Positions 51,301 through 62,949 of a stretch of 64,000 bases of DNA are shown here, piece by piece. Positions within the stretch are counted from its first letter, which is position 1; every line of letters starts with the position of its first letter. Position numbers and translations under genes: made by a program. The notes beneath the pieces are model-generated. The model saw only the letters and a program-made list of their open reading frames with translations, was not told the origin of the DNA and did not search any database. Origin of the DNA: Kudoa neothunni. Its lineage: Eukaryota; Cnidaria. The stretch is from contig OZ199840.1 in the NCBI GenBank assembly GCA_964304625.1, positions 8,990,001-9,054,000 of the forward strand, in the 5' to 3' direction.

Positions 51301-54300
51301 AGATTTTACTACGAATTAAGCGACAATGGTGAGAATAATGCATTATCAGTTAAACTGGTTAACGAAGAGCCATCTAAAATGTGCACGTTTGAATGGATTG
51401 ATGCCACAGCATCCGCTTCGAATAATTTTTTCTCAAACGTGTGCGAGAATAAGAACAACTGTTTTTATAGTATGTGTAGTAGCTATAAATTTGGAAGTTT
51501 GCCAACAACCGTAAAGGCAGTGAAAATACGAGTCCTAAAATTAGGAATGAAACCTTCGATTGGTTATCAAAATAATATATACTTACGTAATACCTATAAA
51601 TATCTAATAAATATATCGTAATTTCTAGTGAAACAAGGAGAGGATGTTTCGGTTGAATCATCAGGAACAAAAATTAAGATCAACATTAGTGCTAATAATA
51701 AAAATGAACATGGTGGGACTATTACTGGTACAGATGATGTTAAATGCACCCTAACTTTATGGAACACATATGCTCCATTGGTTAGCGAAACTGGAAGGAT
51801 ATCTGTAAAGGATCCATCATCTTGCGAATTTAAGGAAATGGAAATAACGCCGGTTCTGATTCATTTACCTAACGACATTATGGTGTCTATAACAAATATA
51901 CCAGATTATTCACCTAGGAAATATTTTTTCAATAAAGCGAGTATTTTTTATATTAAAATTGTTTTAAAATATTTTTTAGGCCAAATTACTGAACTTTCCT
52001 CTGGTGATATTTCAGTTACTGCTACTTATAGTGGCTTCAGAATCGCTCAAAATACATTCAGCGCAACAGCCACCTGCACTATTTACGTTAGGGAACACAA
52101 CAAATTATATTACCCTGCTATTTGTTCAGGCAATGTGTTATGTGTAAAACCTTGCAGCTCGGATTTTACCATCATTGGGCTTTATTCAGATACCACCTAT
52201 GAGCTCAAAATTGTTCCTAGTGGAGCAAACAATATTAAAACTATTTCCAGCATAAAGACAGGTAAAAAAATAATTTTTAGATCAACTAACATATAATAGA
52301 TGGTCAAACAATTCAATTTGAAGTTTCAAATGATTCAACGAAGAATGATCTCATAATAGAACCTCAAAAAGCTTTAAATGACATTAGTGGTAGTGACTGC
52401 TATTATCAGTTGTATAAACACGATGGAAACCAAAGTAAGGACACCGGGTTATTTTTATTAACATTTTTGTAGCTTCACCTACAAAAATCATAAAGTCCTA
52501 CATCGGTTGCACAGATGCAAACATACAAAAATGCAATAAAATTCAGTTTGATAAGAACATATACGATAATAACTATAACTACAGATTGATGATATATGTA
52601 CCTGATAAATTGAAACCTGTCAAACTATCAATACCAGGTAACATATGTATCTACTCTCAATCAACATATTTTTATAGCTTTTACTCGAAGAGGAAAACTT
52701 GAACAAAAGCTTATTCCTTATAATGTTAACGCTGCTGAGAAGTTTTCTATTACATTGTTAGAATTTCCCGTGAATTATAAATGTGCCATAAAGATATCGA
52801 GTTTAACAACAACTCCTGAATTCAACAAACCAACAGGTTGTACGGGATTAAATGGAGATGACTGCATAATGGAATGCGTTAAAAATGAACTTGAAATTGG
52901 GAACATAAATTCAAAATTAGATCGATATTTATCAGTTTGTTACGGAAAAAACGACGAGGAAGCAAAAAAATGTAAAAAAGTTCAGGTTTTCCCAATAATA
53001 ATGAGTAATTAATATACATTATATCACCTTTTGAAATATATAGTTAAAATATAATTTATAAAAAATAGAACTAACAATAATCTTCAATATAAAATTCATT
53101 CAACTTATATAAACAATTTTGTAGATTTAAATCAGAAAAACACTTATTCAATATCTCACTCTGATGGACAAATTACATTTACCTACAAAACAAATTCTGT
53201 TTCAGATTGGATTATTGAGTACGATGGGAAGAATGACCAACATAGTGAAACGTTTAAAAATGGATTTGAAGTAGAAAATTATTCCGACACAATACAAAGA
53301 AAATCTGATATATTTTCAATTGATAGATCCATGGATTATTACAAATTTAGTTCAACACTACTGTGGCCTGGTTTATTCTATTATTTGAATAATAGTTATT
53401 TGTATGATAAGACACTCCTAAAATCTCAGATTATTTATTCTGTTTCAAGGACTGATAGCCCTAAAAAAATACAATTAAAATTCTCTCCTGGTCCATATAA
53501 CGATGAGATTTTGTCATATCAAAGTATTTGAGGTCGATGGTAATGGAGCCGAACAAAAAGATAAAGTTCTGAATGGATGCACAAATGCAGAAAAAGAATG
53601 TTTTCGACTTTGTCAAGACAGCATTATCAATTTGACAGAAGAAATAAATAAAGTTGGTGTTACAATAAAACGAAGATTTGATGCGAATGGATTCAAACAA
53701 TTCTTTATAAGTAACATTTAATTAAAATTCATTAATAAAACTATATAGGAGGTGATAGTGTATCGATTTAAGTGATATTACTAATCAGGGGGTCACAATT
53801 CGGAGACTTAACGTTTACAAAGCTATTAATGGAGGAGGTGCAGATATTGCATGTATCATTAAAGTATACAGAGCAAATACATATTCCACCGAAACAAATG
53901 CTCAGTGCAATAACAATGCCAATGAAAATGGTGAATGCAATACTAAATGTGAAGAGTCATATTCTATTACTAAATTGGAAGCTGGAACAAATTACGTCAT
54001 TTCTGTATCGATAAGCAATATTGGATTTAGTGACTATACAAAGAAAATATCATTTCGAACAAGTATCTGTACATTCTAATAATAATATTTCAAAAGTGTT
54101 TAGCTGGGGGAACAGATATAAATGGAAATAATTCAATTCCCGACATAAAGGGCGGAAACGCCACTATAAACACCATTTTCTGCAGATGGTTCGTTACCAA
54201 TATGCAGAATTTATCTTAACAAGAATGGTGACTCCAATCCTAAATATATGGCTACTTGTGACGAAATTGGAGCGTGCGAACATAAATGCGACAATGAGTT

Positions 54301-55292
54301 CAAAATTATAAATCTAATATTAGGAGCAACTTACGAAATGATTGTTGAACCATCCGATGGTAGAAAGGAGAAGAAATATGAAGTTCAAACGAGTATTTTA
54401 CTTAAAAAGTCTTATTATTAATAAAACTTTTTAGCAAATACCGATGTTACTATCACATCTACGTTAAACGGAGATAGTGATTTGAAAGTTGAAGTGACTT
54501 GGGCTGAAAAAGATGATAATTCAAGGTGTCCGTTTTTCTTGCAGGAAAAAAAAGATGAAGGTGTGTCGGGAGAAACTGTTACATGGTGTAATGATGATGC
54601 AGAATGTTCGGCTAATAACTGTAGTATCAACATCAATAAATTGTCAAAAGAAAAAGATTACATATTGAAACTGAAAGTGAAGGATTATTCACTCTATAAA
54701 GATACAATTATTCTATGTAAATGCACTTTTTGACAATTTTATAATTTGTATAATCGAATAATATTTATAAAAAAGACTCAAAAATGGTTCAAAGGATTGG
54801 GTAATAGAGTTTCAATAATATTGTTTTATTATAATAATTTTTTAGTAAATTAAATACAAAAATTCAACAAATTAATAGATTTATAGAAGGTGAAAATGTT
54901 AGGAGCGATTACACCAATATTGACGTGGATGATATCGCACAAAAAATAAAAGTTGCTGAAGAAAGGTAATTAGTTTGTCCAATATTTTTATAACAATTTA
55001 TTTAGTATAATTTCTATCCAAAAAATACAATATAAATATAAAATGTTTAGAGAATAAAAAAGTAGACGATTATGAAGCTGCAAAGAACAGTCATTCGTAA
55101 TTTTTGGTAAAATTTTCAAATTTTAACATTGTTAAGGTCATTGGGCACTTACATGTAATAAAGTAAGCAATATGAAATTTTATAACCATTTTTAGATTGT
55201 ATGCGATGATACCCATCGTGGCCTCACTATTTATGGTGATAGGACTGGTAGTTCACAGAAAAAATTCCAAAGATACTACTCATGATCTCTAA
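48390..55292 (+). CDS. Giant type-I membrane protein of four-cysteine FN3-like modules, copy 2 (21 exons, frame-damaged)
   Basis: Exons parallel copy 1: 48390-48450, 48492-48854, 48912-49417, 49460-49783, 49824-50135, 50177-50482, 50522-50823, 50875-50986, 51026-51586, 51629-51940, 51980-52261, 52300-52434, 52473-52637, 52678-53004, 53125-53710, 53749-54062, 54104-54392, 54435-54716, 54890-54965, 55053-55096, 55196-55292. Signal peptide, module order, TM helix and tail are shared. Relative to copy 1 it has single-base differences that break frame: exon 3 (-1, near 48926-48930), exon 15 (+1 T near 53510), exon 16 (-1 G near 53762), exon 17 (+1 A near 54170) and exon 19 (-1 A near 54941-54946). 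Exon 14 is intact here but broken in copy 1. Exon 16 is longer by four codons, and its residues differ strongly from copy 1. It is either a decaying paralogue or an active gene with sequence errors. Confidence 0.7.
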
Positions 55293-58290
55293 AAATTAAC
55301 GGTCCATCCTGCAGACATGTAGTTTTTAAGAATATATTTTATTAGAATAAAACTATTATATATTTAATTTTCTTGATATTTCTTTCAATAGTTAAATTAT
55401 GTAAATGTCCATGCTTATTCTAAAATTGGGATTGTATGGGTATTGTATATATATTATTTACACAATTTTTAAAATTCGATGTCATTGGAGTCGACAAACA
55501 CAAGGATTCTTTTTATTGAATAAATGTCTATATCAGATCAATATAATTATAATGAAAGTCTTAGTTTATTTTAATAATTAATAAAAGATAGAATTGAAAA
55601 TTATTTAAATATTTCAGTATTAGATTTACTAAATAAATCATTTTAGAAGTAATAACTTATATCTAGTGCTTATAATTAGTCCAAAAGAAATTCTACATTA
55701 AAAATAATTTTAATATTATAATTGTTAAACAGATTAATAAAGCTACTGAACCAAATATAAAAATTTCTACATGGAATTTAATATCCTCCACCTTTATATT
55801 ATAAATATAATGGAGTTTCTCGAATTGAACGTAAACGATTCCAGGATGAATGTATTTAAACTTTAGCTTTACTGATTTGCGTATCATAGATCAGTAATTT
55901 AAAAACTAGATTATTTATTTAAAAATGAACTTTAAATTGCAATTATTTTTAAAAAAAAATTTTTATTATTCTGTTTCTTGTAATTTAGATAGATTACTAA
56001 TTCTAACCAATAAAAATTTATTTTTCATATTAATTTCTGGTAAAACATAAATATTTTAACTTATCTGAGGGTGACAACATAAATGAAGTAACCTCTCACG
56101 AAACACTCTAACATTATTGGCTTTTAATTATAATTGAAACTTTTCAGTCTAAATAAAACTTATTACAATTAAACCTTATTTTTAGGCTTTATAAATTATC
56201 AAAAAAAATTATAAAAAATTTCTAACAAAAGTTTATGCTGATACGATCCTTAATGGTTTAACCTAAAAAGTGCCTTAAATTCATTGAAATGTAAAGTGAA
56301 CAAAAGAAAAAATCGAATCTAAGGCGCTCTGTTTAAAGTATTATCTGCAAAATAATTTAAATATATTATATTACTTTATGTCTATTAAAAAACAATATAA
56401 ATTATTTTGGCCAATTCTAAATATGGATCGCCGTTTATTTTCAAAAAATTTGATGACTAAAATTGATGTTAATCAAAGACGACAATCCCAAATTAAACAT
56501 TAAAATACCTATTCGGAAATTTGGAATAACGCCACTTTAAAGAATTTAAGTTATTTGTAGAAATAATCGTAATATATTCTCTAAAAAATTTCTTGTTAAA
56601 ATATAATTTGTCATAGTTTAAATATATTTATGTATATTTATAAAATCAAGAAATTAATTTAAATGAAATATACAAAAATTCTTGTTGTCTATTTTCTTGT
56701 AAATCATTATTTGTAATTATATAATATATCTACTTCAGGAAAAAATAGATATACTAAAACCCAATCCGGTTTATTTCTTGTTAAAAGCGTAAACATTAAA
56801 TATATTTATAAATGGATATAATTTAATGAAAATGTTCGTATAACTACTTTTCTATGTAAAAATTGATTAAACAATATTTTTAAAATGGAAAAACTATCAA
56901 TACATTCATGAGTTTAATTTTAAGATTAGTGAAAATTGTGCATATAAACAGATAAGTCGTATTTTGTATAATACTCGAAAAATTTGTTTGAGTAGTTTCA
57001 GTTTAATAATAACGTTTTTATTAAGGAGAAATTTTGAATAATGATAAAAAATAATTTTTTGATACAAACTCACAGATAAAATTGAGAACATTTAAAGTTA
57101 TTGTGTCTCGTTAATAATTGCGTATGTATATTGTGTATAACAATGTTCCATGAGAAATTTTTAATATTTGTAAGTTATTTTTTTTGGCTGAATCTTTTAT
57201 TTCTATATTTAACTTGTAAGCTGCGAGTAAAGATAATTAATTCAATTTTGTAATGTTGGAGTGCCATACATTGTTTTATTCCCCATAAATTACCATTTAA
57301 AAATGATTTATGTCTAATGATAATTCAAAATTTGAACGCAATAGTGACTTTAGCGACTAAGAATTATACGATTTCTTCGCGTTTTAACCTTTGATACTGT
57401 AGTTTATTTTATACATACGAGGTGGGGGCCGCAGGTTTCCGACCTCTGTATTAAGTAAATTAAAAAACATTGTTATATTAGTATAATTTAAAATCAACAA
57501 AGTGTTTAGTATTTTATAAGATCAAATTTTCTAACTTATTACCTATGAAACCGGTTAAAATATAAATGTTTATGGGTAAGTCATTCAAAGGTTAAATTGA
57601 TATGAAATATCAAAAAGAATAATTTATCGCTTCACGATTCTTTTTAGTTTCCGCATCTTTTCACAAAATGATAAAATAAAAAATATTTGTTTGGTCGGAA
57701 TCATATTTCTGTCAAATCACATGTGATAAAAAAAGAAAATTACTTAAACGAAGAGAATGTGAATAAAATAATACAATTAAAGATAAATAAAAAAATTTTT
57801 CTTTTTTGACAATAATTTATCGAAACAGTGATCTTTATTAATAAAAATACTAATAAAATATAGTTTATAAATGACATGATATTTTATATAGTAGCGCAAA
57901 ATATATATGATAATTACGCGTGCGTGGAATATGGATTTCTTAGTTTTTTGTTTTAACCATAAATTTAAAATCAAACGAAGAAAATAAACATGTGACCCAA
58001 TTTTGAATAGAAACTTTTAGTTTATATAATTACTTAATGCAATTTGATTTTAACTTATGGTATAAAAATTAAAAATAATTCAACAAGAAAGATATAAAAC
58101 ATATTTTTACGCTAATAAGGGTTTCATTCTTATTTGTCTTACGGTTTATTAAAATAAATCTGGAATAAAATTGTAAAGAACATAGAGATTTAATAAATCT
58201 TATGTGTCTTTTTCATAAAGACAAATATTTTATCATTTATTGATTTGATATTTTTAAATGAAACAAATAAAATTATCATTTTGTATATTA
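55293..58290. other. Intergenic AT-rich DNA with one hAT-like end
   Basis: The first roughly 490 bp are the 3' flank shared with copy 1. The rest contains no recognised gene. A hAT-like terminus lies at 57421-57448. Confidence 0.4.
57421..57448. repeat. Solo hAT-type terminus
   Basis: On the minus strand it reads CAGAGGTCGGAAACCTGCGG, then CCCCCACC. This is GC-rich within very AT-rich DNA and matches the hAT end style. It is similar in layout to 10291-10326. Confidence 0.4.
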
Positions 58291-58292
58291 CA

Positions 58293-58571
58293 TTAACATA
58301 TAGAAAATAATAAATTGAAAACGTAATTCAACTTTTCTATAAAATTCATCCAATAATTATTGTTTACCAGATTTATTTCAGCTTCAAGGGCAGATAAACC
58401 GTACATAATATACATTCGAACAAGAATCTCATTGGGTTTAAGGTTCTTTCCCACAAGTAATCCTTTTCTATTCATCAATTCAAAAAACAAAGTTATTGCA
58501 ATCTGATTTCCATTCATTCTACCATTGCTACTAACAACTACTTTCCCATACTTTATCCTAAACGTATTTTT
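58293..58571 (-). CDS. Hypothetical exon(s), minus strand
   Basis: After a good acceptor (CTTCTTCCATTTTGTAG) a 92-codon open stretch begins KNTFRIKYGKVVVSSNGRMN and runs through LFFELMNRKGLLVGKNLKPN to a stop at 58293. Codon use looks less random than in neighbouring AT-rich ORFs. The upstream exon could not be placed consistently, and the family is not recognised. A forward ORF at 58525-58773 overlaps its 5' part and is an alternative. Confidence 0.28.
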   Translation of the reverse strand, partial: KNTFRIKYGKVVVSSNGRMNGNQIAITLFFELMNRKGLLVGKNLKPNEILVRMYIMYGLSALEAEINLVNNNYWMNFIEKLNYVFNLLFSIC

Positions 58572-58994
58572 CTACAAAATGGAAGAAGAAATTACATTGA
58601 CAACTTTATCCATACTTTCCATTCTTGCCGTAGGAAATGCCCTTATCCCGCTCTACCACAATTTCAATAATGCAGCTACGGCGTTAAAAAAGAGCCACCC
58701 CTCTATAACCACCCTAGTTTACTTAATACTCGAATCTATCTATTCTAATGCCTTATTTTTCCTTAGTTGCTAATTGTATTTTTTGCGCGGATAGAAAAAT
58801 ATGAACTTAGCATTCTGTGCCTCGAAAATTTAGCATGGACTCATGTTATGAGATTCACGCCCCTTGGAGGCATGTGTAACACTCCTATAAGGAGGTTCAT
58901 AATCTATTTCATTGCATCAAATCATTGATACGGAAGATAACATAATTATAACTATATTTTTAATAAATGCATTAAATTTCCAGACAATTAACTA

Positions 58995-59016
58995 TATAAA
59001 TATATATATATATATA
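58995..59016. repeat. TA microsatellite
   Basis: A short TA dinucleotide run. Confidence 0.85.
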
Positions 59017-59209
59017 ATTTATCGCAAAACATTATTTAAGGCCAAAAACAAAAACATCCTAAATTTCACATAACTGATGAACGTCATAAAGATACGATGT
59101 AGTAATTATGAGATGTTTATAATAAATCAATGATCCAGATATCGAAAGAGAAATCCCGGAAAGCTAAAAATAATAGGTAAAAATATTATACATAAATAAT
59201 TGAAAAACC

Positions 59210-61221
59210 TTATAAATATTCAATCTTTCCAGCCCTCCTCTTAAATAATATGTATATTGCAACAATAATTATTCCCACTCCGACTATCGTGGATATAACA
59301 ATTGCTACAATTGAACCAGTGGAAAGTGATTTTGAAATTTTACTCCCAGTAGAATTTTTTCCAATTAGAGGTTTGATAACAGTAGCTACTGTTGTCTCAT
59401 GTTTATCGACTATACGACGCTGGCGCGTGTTACTAGTGCGGGTATCATCAGATACGACAATGAATGTTTCCTTGCTAATATTTTTCAAAGTAGTAGGAGT
59501 TGGAGTAGTTGTTAAAGTAGTAGGAGTAGGTGTAGTTGTCAAAGTAATAGGGGTGGGTCTAGTTGTCAACGTAGTGGGAGCAGGTGTAGTTGTCAAAATA
59601 ATGGGGGTAGGTCTAGTTTTCAACGTAGTGGGAGTTGATTTCGTTGTCAAAGTAGTAGGAGTTGGAGTAGTTGTCAAAGTAATAGGGGTGGGTCTAGTTT
59701 TCAAAGTAGTAGGAGTTGGAGTAGTTGTCAAAGTAATAGGGGTGGGTCTAGTTGTCAACGTAGTGGGAGTTGATTTCGTTGTCAAAGTAGTAGGAGTAGG
59801 TGTAGTTGTCAAAGTAATGGGGGTAGGTCTAGTTTTCAACGTAGTAGGAGTTGGAGTAGTTGTCAAAATAATGGGGGTAGGTCTAGTTTTCAAAGTAGTA
59901 GGAGTTGGAGTAGTTGTCAAAGTAATAGGGGTGGGTCTAGTTGTCAACGTAGTGGGAGTTGATTTCGTTGTCAAAGTAGTGGAAGTAGGTGTAGTTGTCA
60001 AAATAATGGGGGTAGGTCTAGTTTTCAACGTAGTGGGAGTTGATTTCGTTGTCAAAGTAATAGGAGTGGGTCTAGTTGTCAAAGTAGTAGGAGTAGGTGT
60101 AGTTGTCAAAATAATGGGGGTAGGTCTAGTTTTCAACGTAGTAGGGGTAGATGTAGTTATCAAAGTAGTAGGAGTAGGTGTAGTTGTCAAAGTAATGGGG
60201 GTAGGTCTAGTTTTCAACGTAATGGGAGTTGATTTCGTTGTCAAAGTAGTGGGAGTAGGTGTAGTTGTCAAAATAATGGGAGTGGGTCTAGTTGTCAAAG
60301 TAGTAGGAGTAGGTGTAGTTGTCAAAATAATGGGGGTAGGTCTAGTTTTCAAAGTAGTAGGAGTTGGAGTAGTTGTCAAAGTAATAGGGGTGGGTCTAGT
60401 TGTCAACGTAGTGGGGGTAGATGTAGTTATCAAAGTAGTAGGAGTAGGTGTAGTTGTCAAAGTAATGGGGGTAGGTCTAGTTTTCAACGTAATGGGAGTT
60501 GATTTCGTTGTCAAAATAATGGGAGTGGGTCTAGTTGTCAAAGTAGTAGGAGTAGGTGTAGTTGTCAAAATAATGGGGGTAGGTCTAGTTTTCAACGTAA
60601 TGGGAGTTGATTTCGTTGTCAAAGTAGTAGGAGTAGGTGTAGTTGTCAAAGTAATGGGGGTAGGTCTAGTTTTCAACGTAGTAGGAGTTGGAGTAGTTGT
60701 CAAAGTAATAGGAGTGGGTCTAGTTGTCAAAGTAGTAGGAGTAGGTGTAGTTGTCAAAGTAATGGGGGTAGGTCTAGTTTTCAACGTAGTGGGAGTTGAT
60801 TTCGTTGTCAAAGTAGTAGGAGTAGGTGTAGTTGTCAAAGTAATGGGGGTAGGTCTAGTTTTCAACGTAGTGGGAGTTGATTTCGTTGTCAAAGTAGTAG
60901 GAGTAGAAGTTGTGGGTGATTTTGCTATAATGGAGTCATCGGAATCCTCTTCCTCCCTATAAGTAACATTTATCGGATGATGACTTAGGTATGGTCCTTA
61001 AAAAATGAAAACAGTAGTGGTATCATACTTTCGATATATCGAAATTAGGTTTACATCTTTCTCTTCATGTAGTCTTTTGACATTATTTATTTTTCCTGAT
61101 TTTTTTTTAATTTCATCTATGCGATTATTCTAAAAAGATGTTATTAGAATAATTAATCTCAAAGAACTTCAATCGTTTTTAATTGGGAAATCAACAGAAA
61201 AACTGCTATAACTTTAATCAT
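59210..61221 (-). CDS. Mucin-like type-I membrane protein B (3 exons, about 633 aa)
   Basis: Exons on the minus strand: 61221-61168, 61129-61029 and 60956-59210. Exon 1 encodes 18 residues starting MIKVIAVFLLIS, a signal peptide matching that of mucin-like gene A in length and pattern; its donor is GTTCTT. Exon 2 is charged (NNRIDEIKKKSGKIN) and joins in phase 2. Exon 3 starts with an acidic patch (EEEDSDDS) and carries about 52 tandem 9-residue Thr/Pro units of three classes (TTTPTPTTL, TTKSTPTTL, KTRPTPITL). A juxtamembrane region, a TM helix (GSIVAIVISTIVGVGIIIVA) and a short basic tail (KRRAGKIEYL) follow. A heavily O-glycosylated surface stalk is inferred. The Lys/Arg in the repeats gives it positive charge, unlike the acidic stalk of gene A. 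No break was found. Confidence 0.8.
59490..60900 (-). repeat. 27-bp coding tandem array (about 52 units, three unit classes)
   Basis: Units of 27 bp encode x-T-x-[PS]-T-P-[TI]-[TI]-L. Classes alternate, often as K/R-type next to TTTP-type, giving a 54- or 81-bp higher-order rhythm. Base differences between classes are consistent (GTCAACGTAGT, GTCAAAGTAAT and similar), which indicates unequal exchange of multi-unit blocks. Confidence 0.9.
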
Positions 61222-62940
61222 TTATAAGTGAATTATTTTTTAATCGCATACTAATGATGTTAAGGTAATGAAATATCACATTGCTTTAACTAAGTTCAAT
61301 ATAAAATAACTAAAGCAAAGTTTTGAGTAATTAAAATTTGCGTTATTGCTAATCTTTACGTTTAAAATGATAATCAATTAGAACGATTAATTATTCTAGA
61401 TAAATGAATCAGTTAGATGGTATTTCCATGTTAAGTAATAAATATCATTAACTTTACACTTAAATGTAAAAGTTAAATTCGTTTATGTCGTAAGTATGAT
61501 CTTTAAATCGATGCATTTGTCGTTGAATTCTTTTAATTACAGGTAAAATTATTATTTTAGAACAATAAAATAGTGAGAAAAATGTTTAACGTATAAATCT
61601 TCGTGAAATATGAAGTATATACCACAATAGTTAGAGTAATCTCGATGCTGAATATTCTCATTGATAATTCGAAATGTAGTAGATTTTAGGTTCATAAAAA
61701 TATTTTTCTATGTTATATTTGGTCTTTTAATCATTTGAGATATTGTTTTTTTCTTACTTAATTAATATGAAGAACGTATGGATATTATAATAATAGATGT
61801 AATAATTTAAGTAATGAAATTCCATTTTTACACTTCTCTAATCATTAGAGAGTTTTTATTAACACATTTAATAATAAAAATGAGATTATTATATCAGAAT
61901 AAAGCCTTCAAGTAATACCTACAAAGCATTATTTTTTCATAATTTACTTGCACTCCTATATTTGTTTCAGTGAATTATTTTGTTGCAATATAAACTTAAT
62001 AATAATATCAGAAACTACTTAAGTTCAGATCAATATCCATGCTACACTTATTTTTAAATCTGTATTTTCAAGAAATTAAATATAAAAATTCTAATTTCTC
62101 TACTTAGACGAGTGTATAACATACCTTATCATATTCTTCTATTGGAAAAACTTTCAAACTATGCAGTATAAATCATTACATTACGCTAATATTCGTCTCT
62201 TGGTGATATTAACACCTACAAACCTTAATCTTTATCAATAAACACTAAAATGTTCAAATAATCACTTAATCGTAATTTTGTAACCAGAACTAATGATTTC
62301 GTTCAAAATATCTCTATAAAGGGTATAAAAATTCTTCTCCACTTTCAAAATAAGATTCGGTTTAAGATTTTCTAATTAAATCATTTCTCGTAATATACAG
62401 TAACTATACACGGCATTGTCCTTAGGGTTGTAATGTGATTACACTAATACAAACACTACATTAGTCATGTCTTGTGCAAGCGTATGGATTAATTATTATT
62501 TCATATTAATAAATTAATTATATTTCTACAATTATGATGTTGGCTATTTCTTACATAAGGGGACTATAGTCGGAAAATATCGGGTAAATCGTACAAAAAC
62601 AACAAAATAAATTTATTTCAATAATTCTTCATTATTTCTTTAACTCCCCAATGGATTTAGGATAAAAATACCCCAATAGTATATTATTACTCTAATTCTC
62701 CATATTTTTAAGGTCGTTAATGTTTGAAATCCATCTATTCCTCAAAAATATCATTGTTACTTGTAAATTATATATTTATGCAAATATATAAAAAATAGCG
62801 GAGTTAGAGAATTTCCATCCTACGATGTATATTGGCATAAAAAAATACCTCAACTTTTTCTCTGCCAGATTTAAAATAAATAATGTTATAGACTATTTTT
62901 ACTAAATTTAGTACTTTCTGGTGGTAAAATTTTAAAATGT
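61222..62940. other. Intergenic AT-rich DNA
   Basis: The promoter of mucin-like gene B should be near 61225-61400. The rest shows nothing recognisable. Confidence 0.4.
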
Positions 62941-62949
62941 TCTTAATTC

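Larger units (their letters stand above)
47780..55780 (+). repeat. Duplicated ~8-kb unit, copy 2
   Basis: Counterpart of 25500-33450. Some tracts are indistinguishable by eye (for example about 51090-52262 versus 28785-29955), while neighbouring tracts are strongly diverged. Confidence 0.9.

Noticed and set aside
59250-60962. 570-codon plus-strand ORF rich in Val and Gly opposite mucin-like gene B
   Set aside because: It is the complement of the Thr/Pro repeat. The minus strand has signal peptide, TM helix, tail and splice signals; the plus strand has none.
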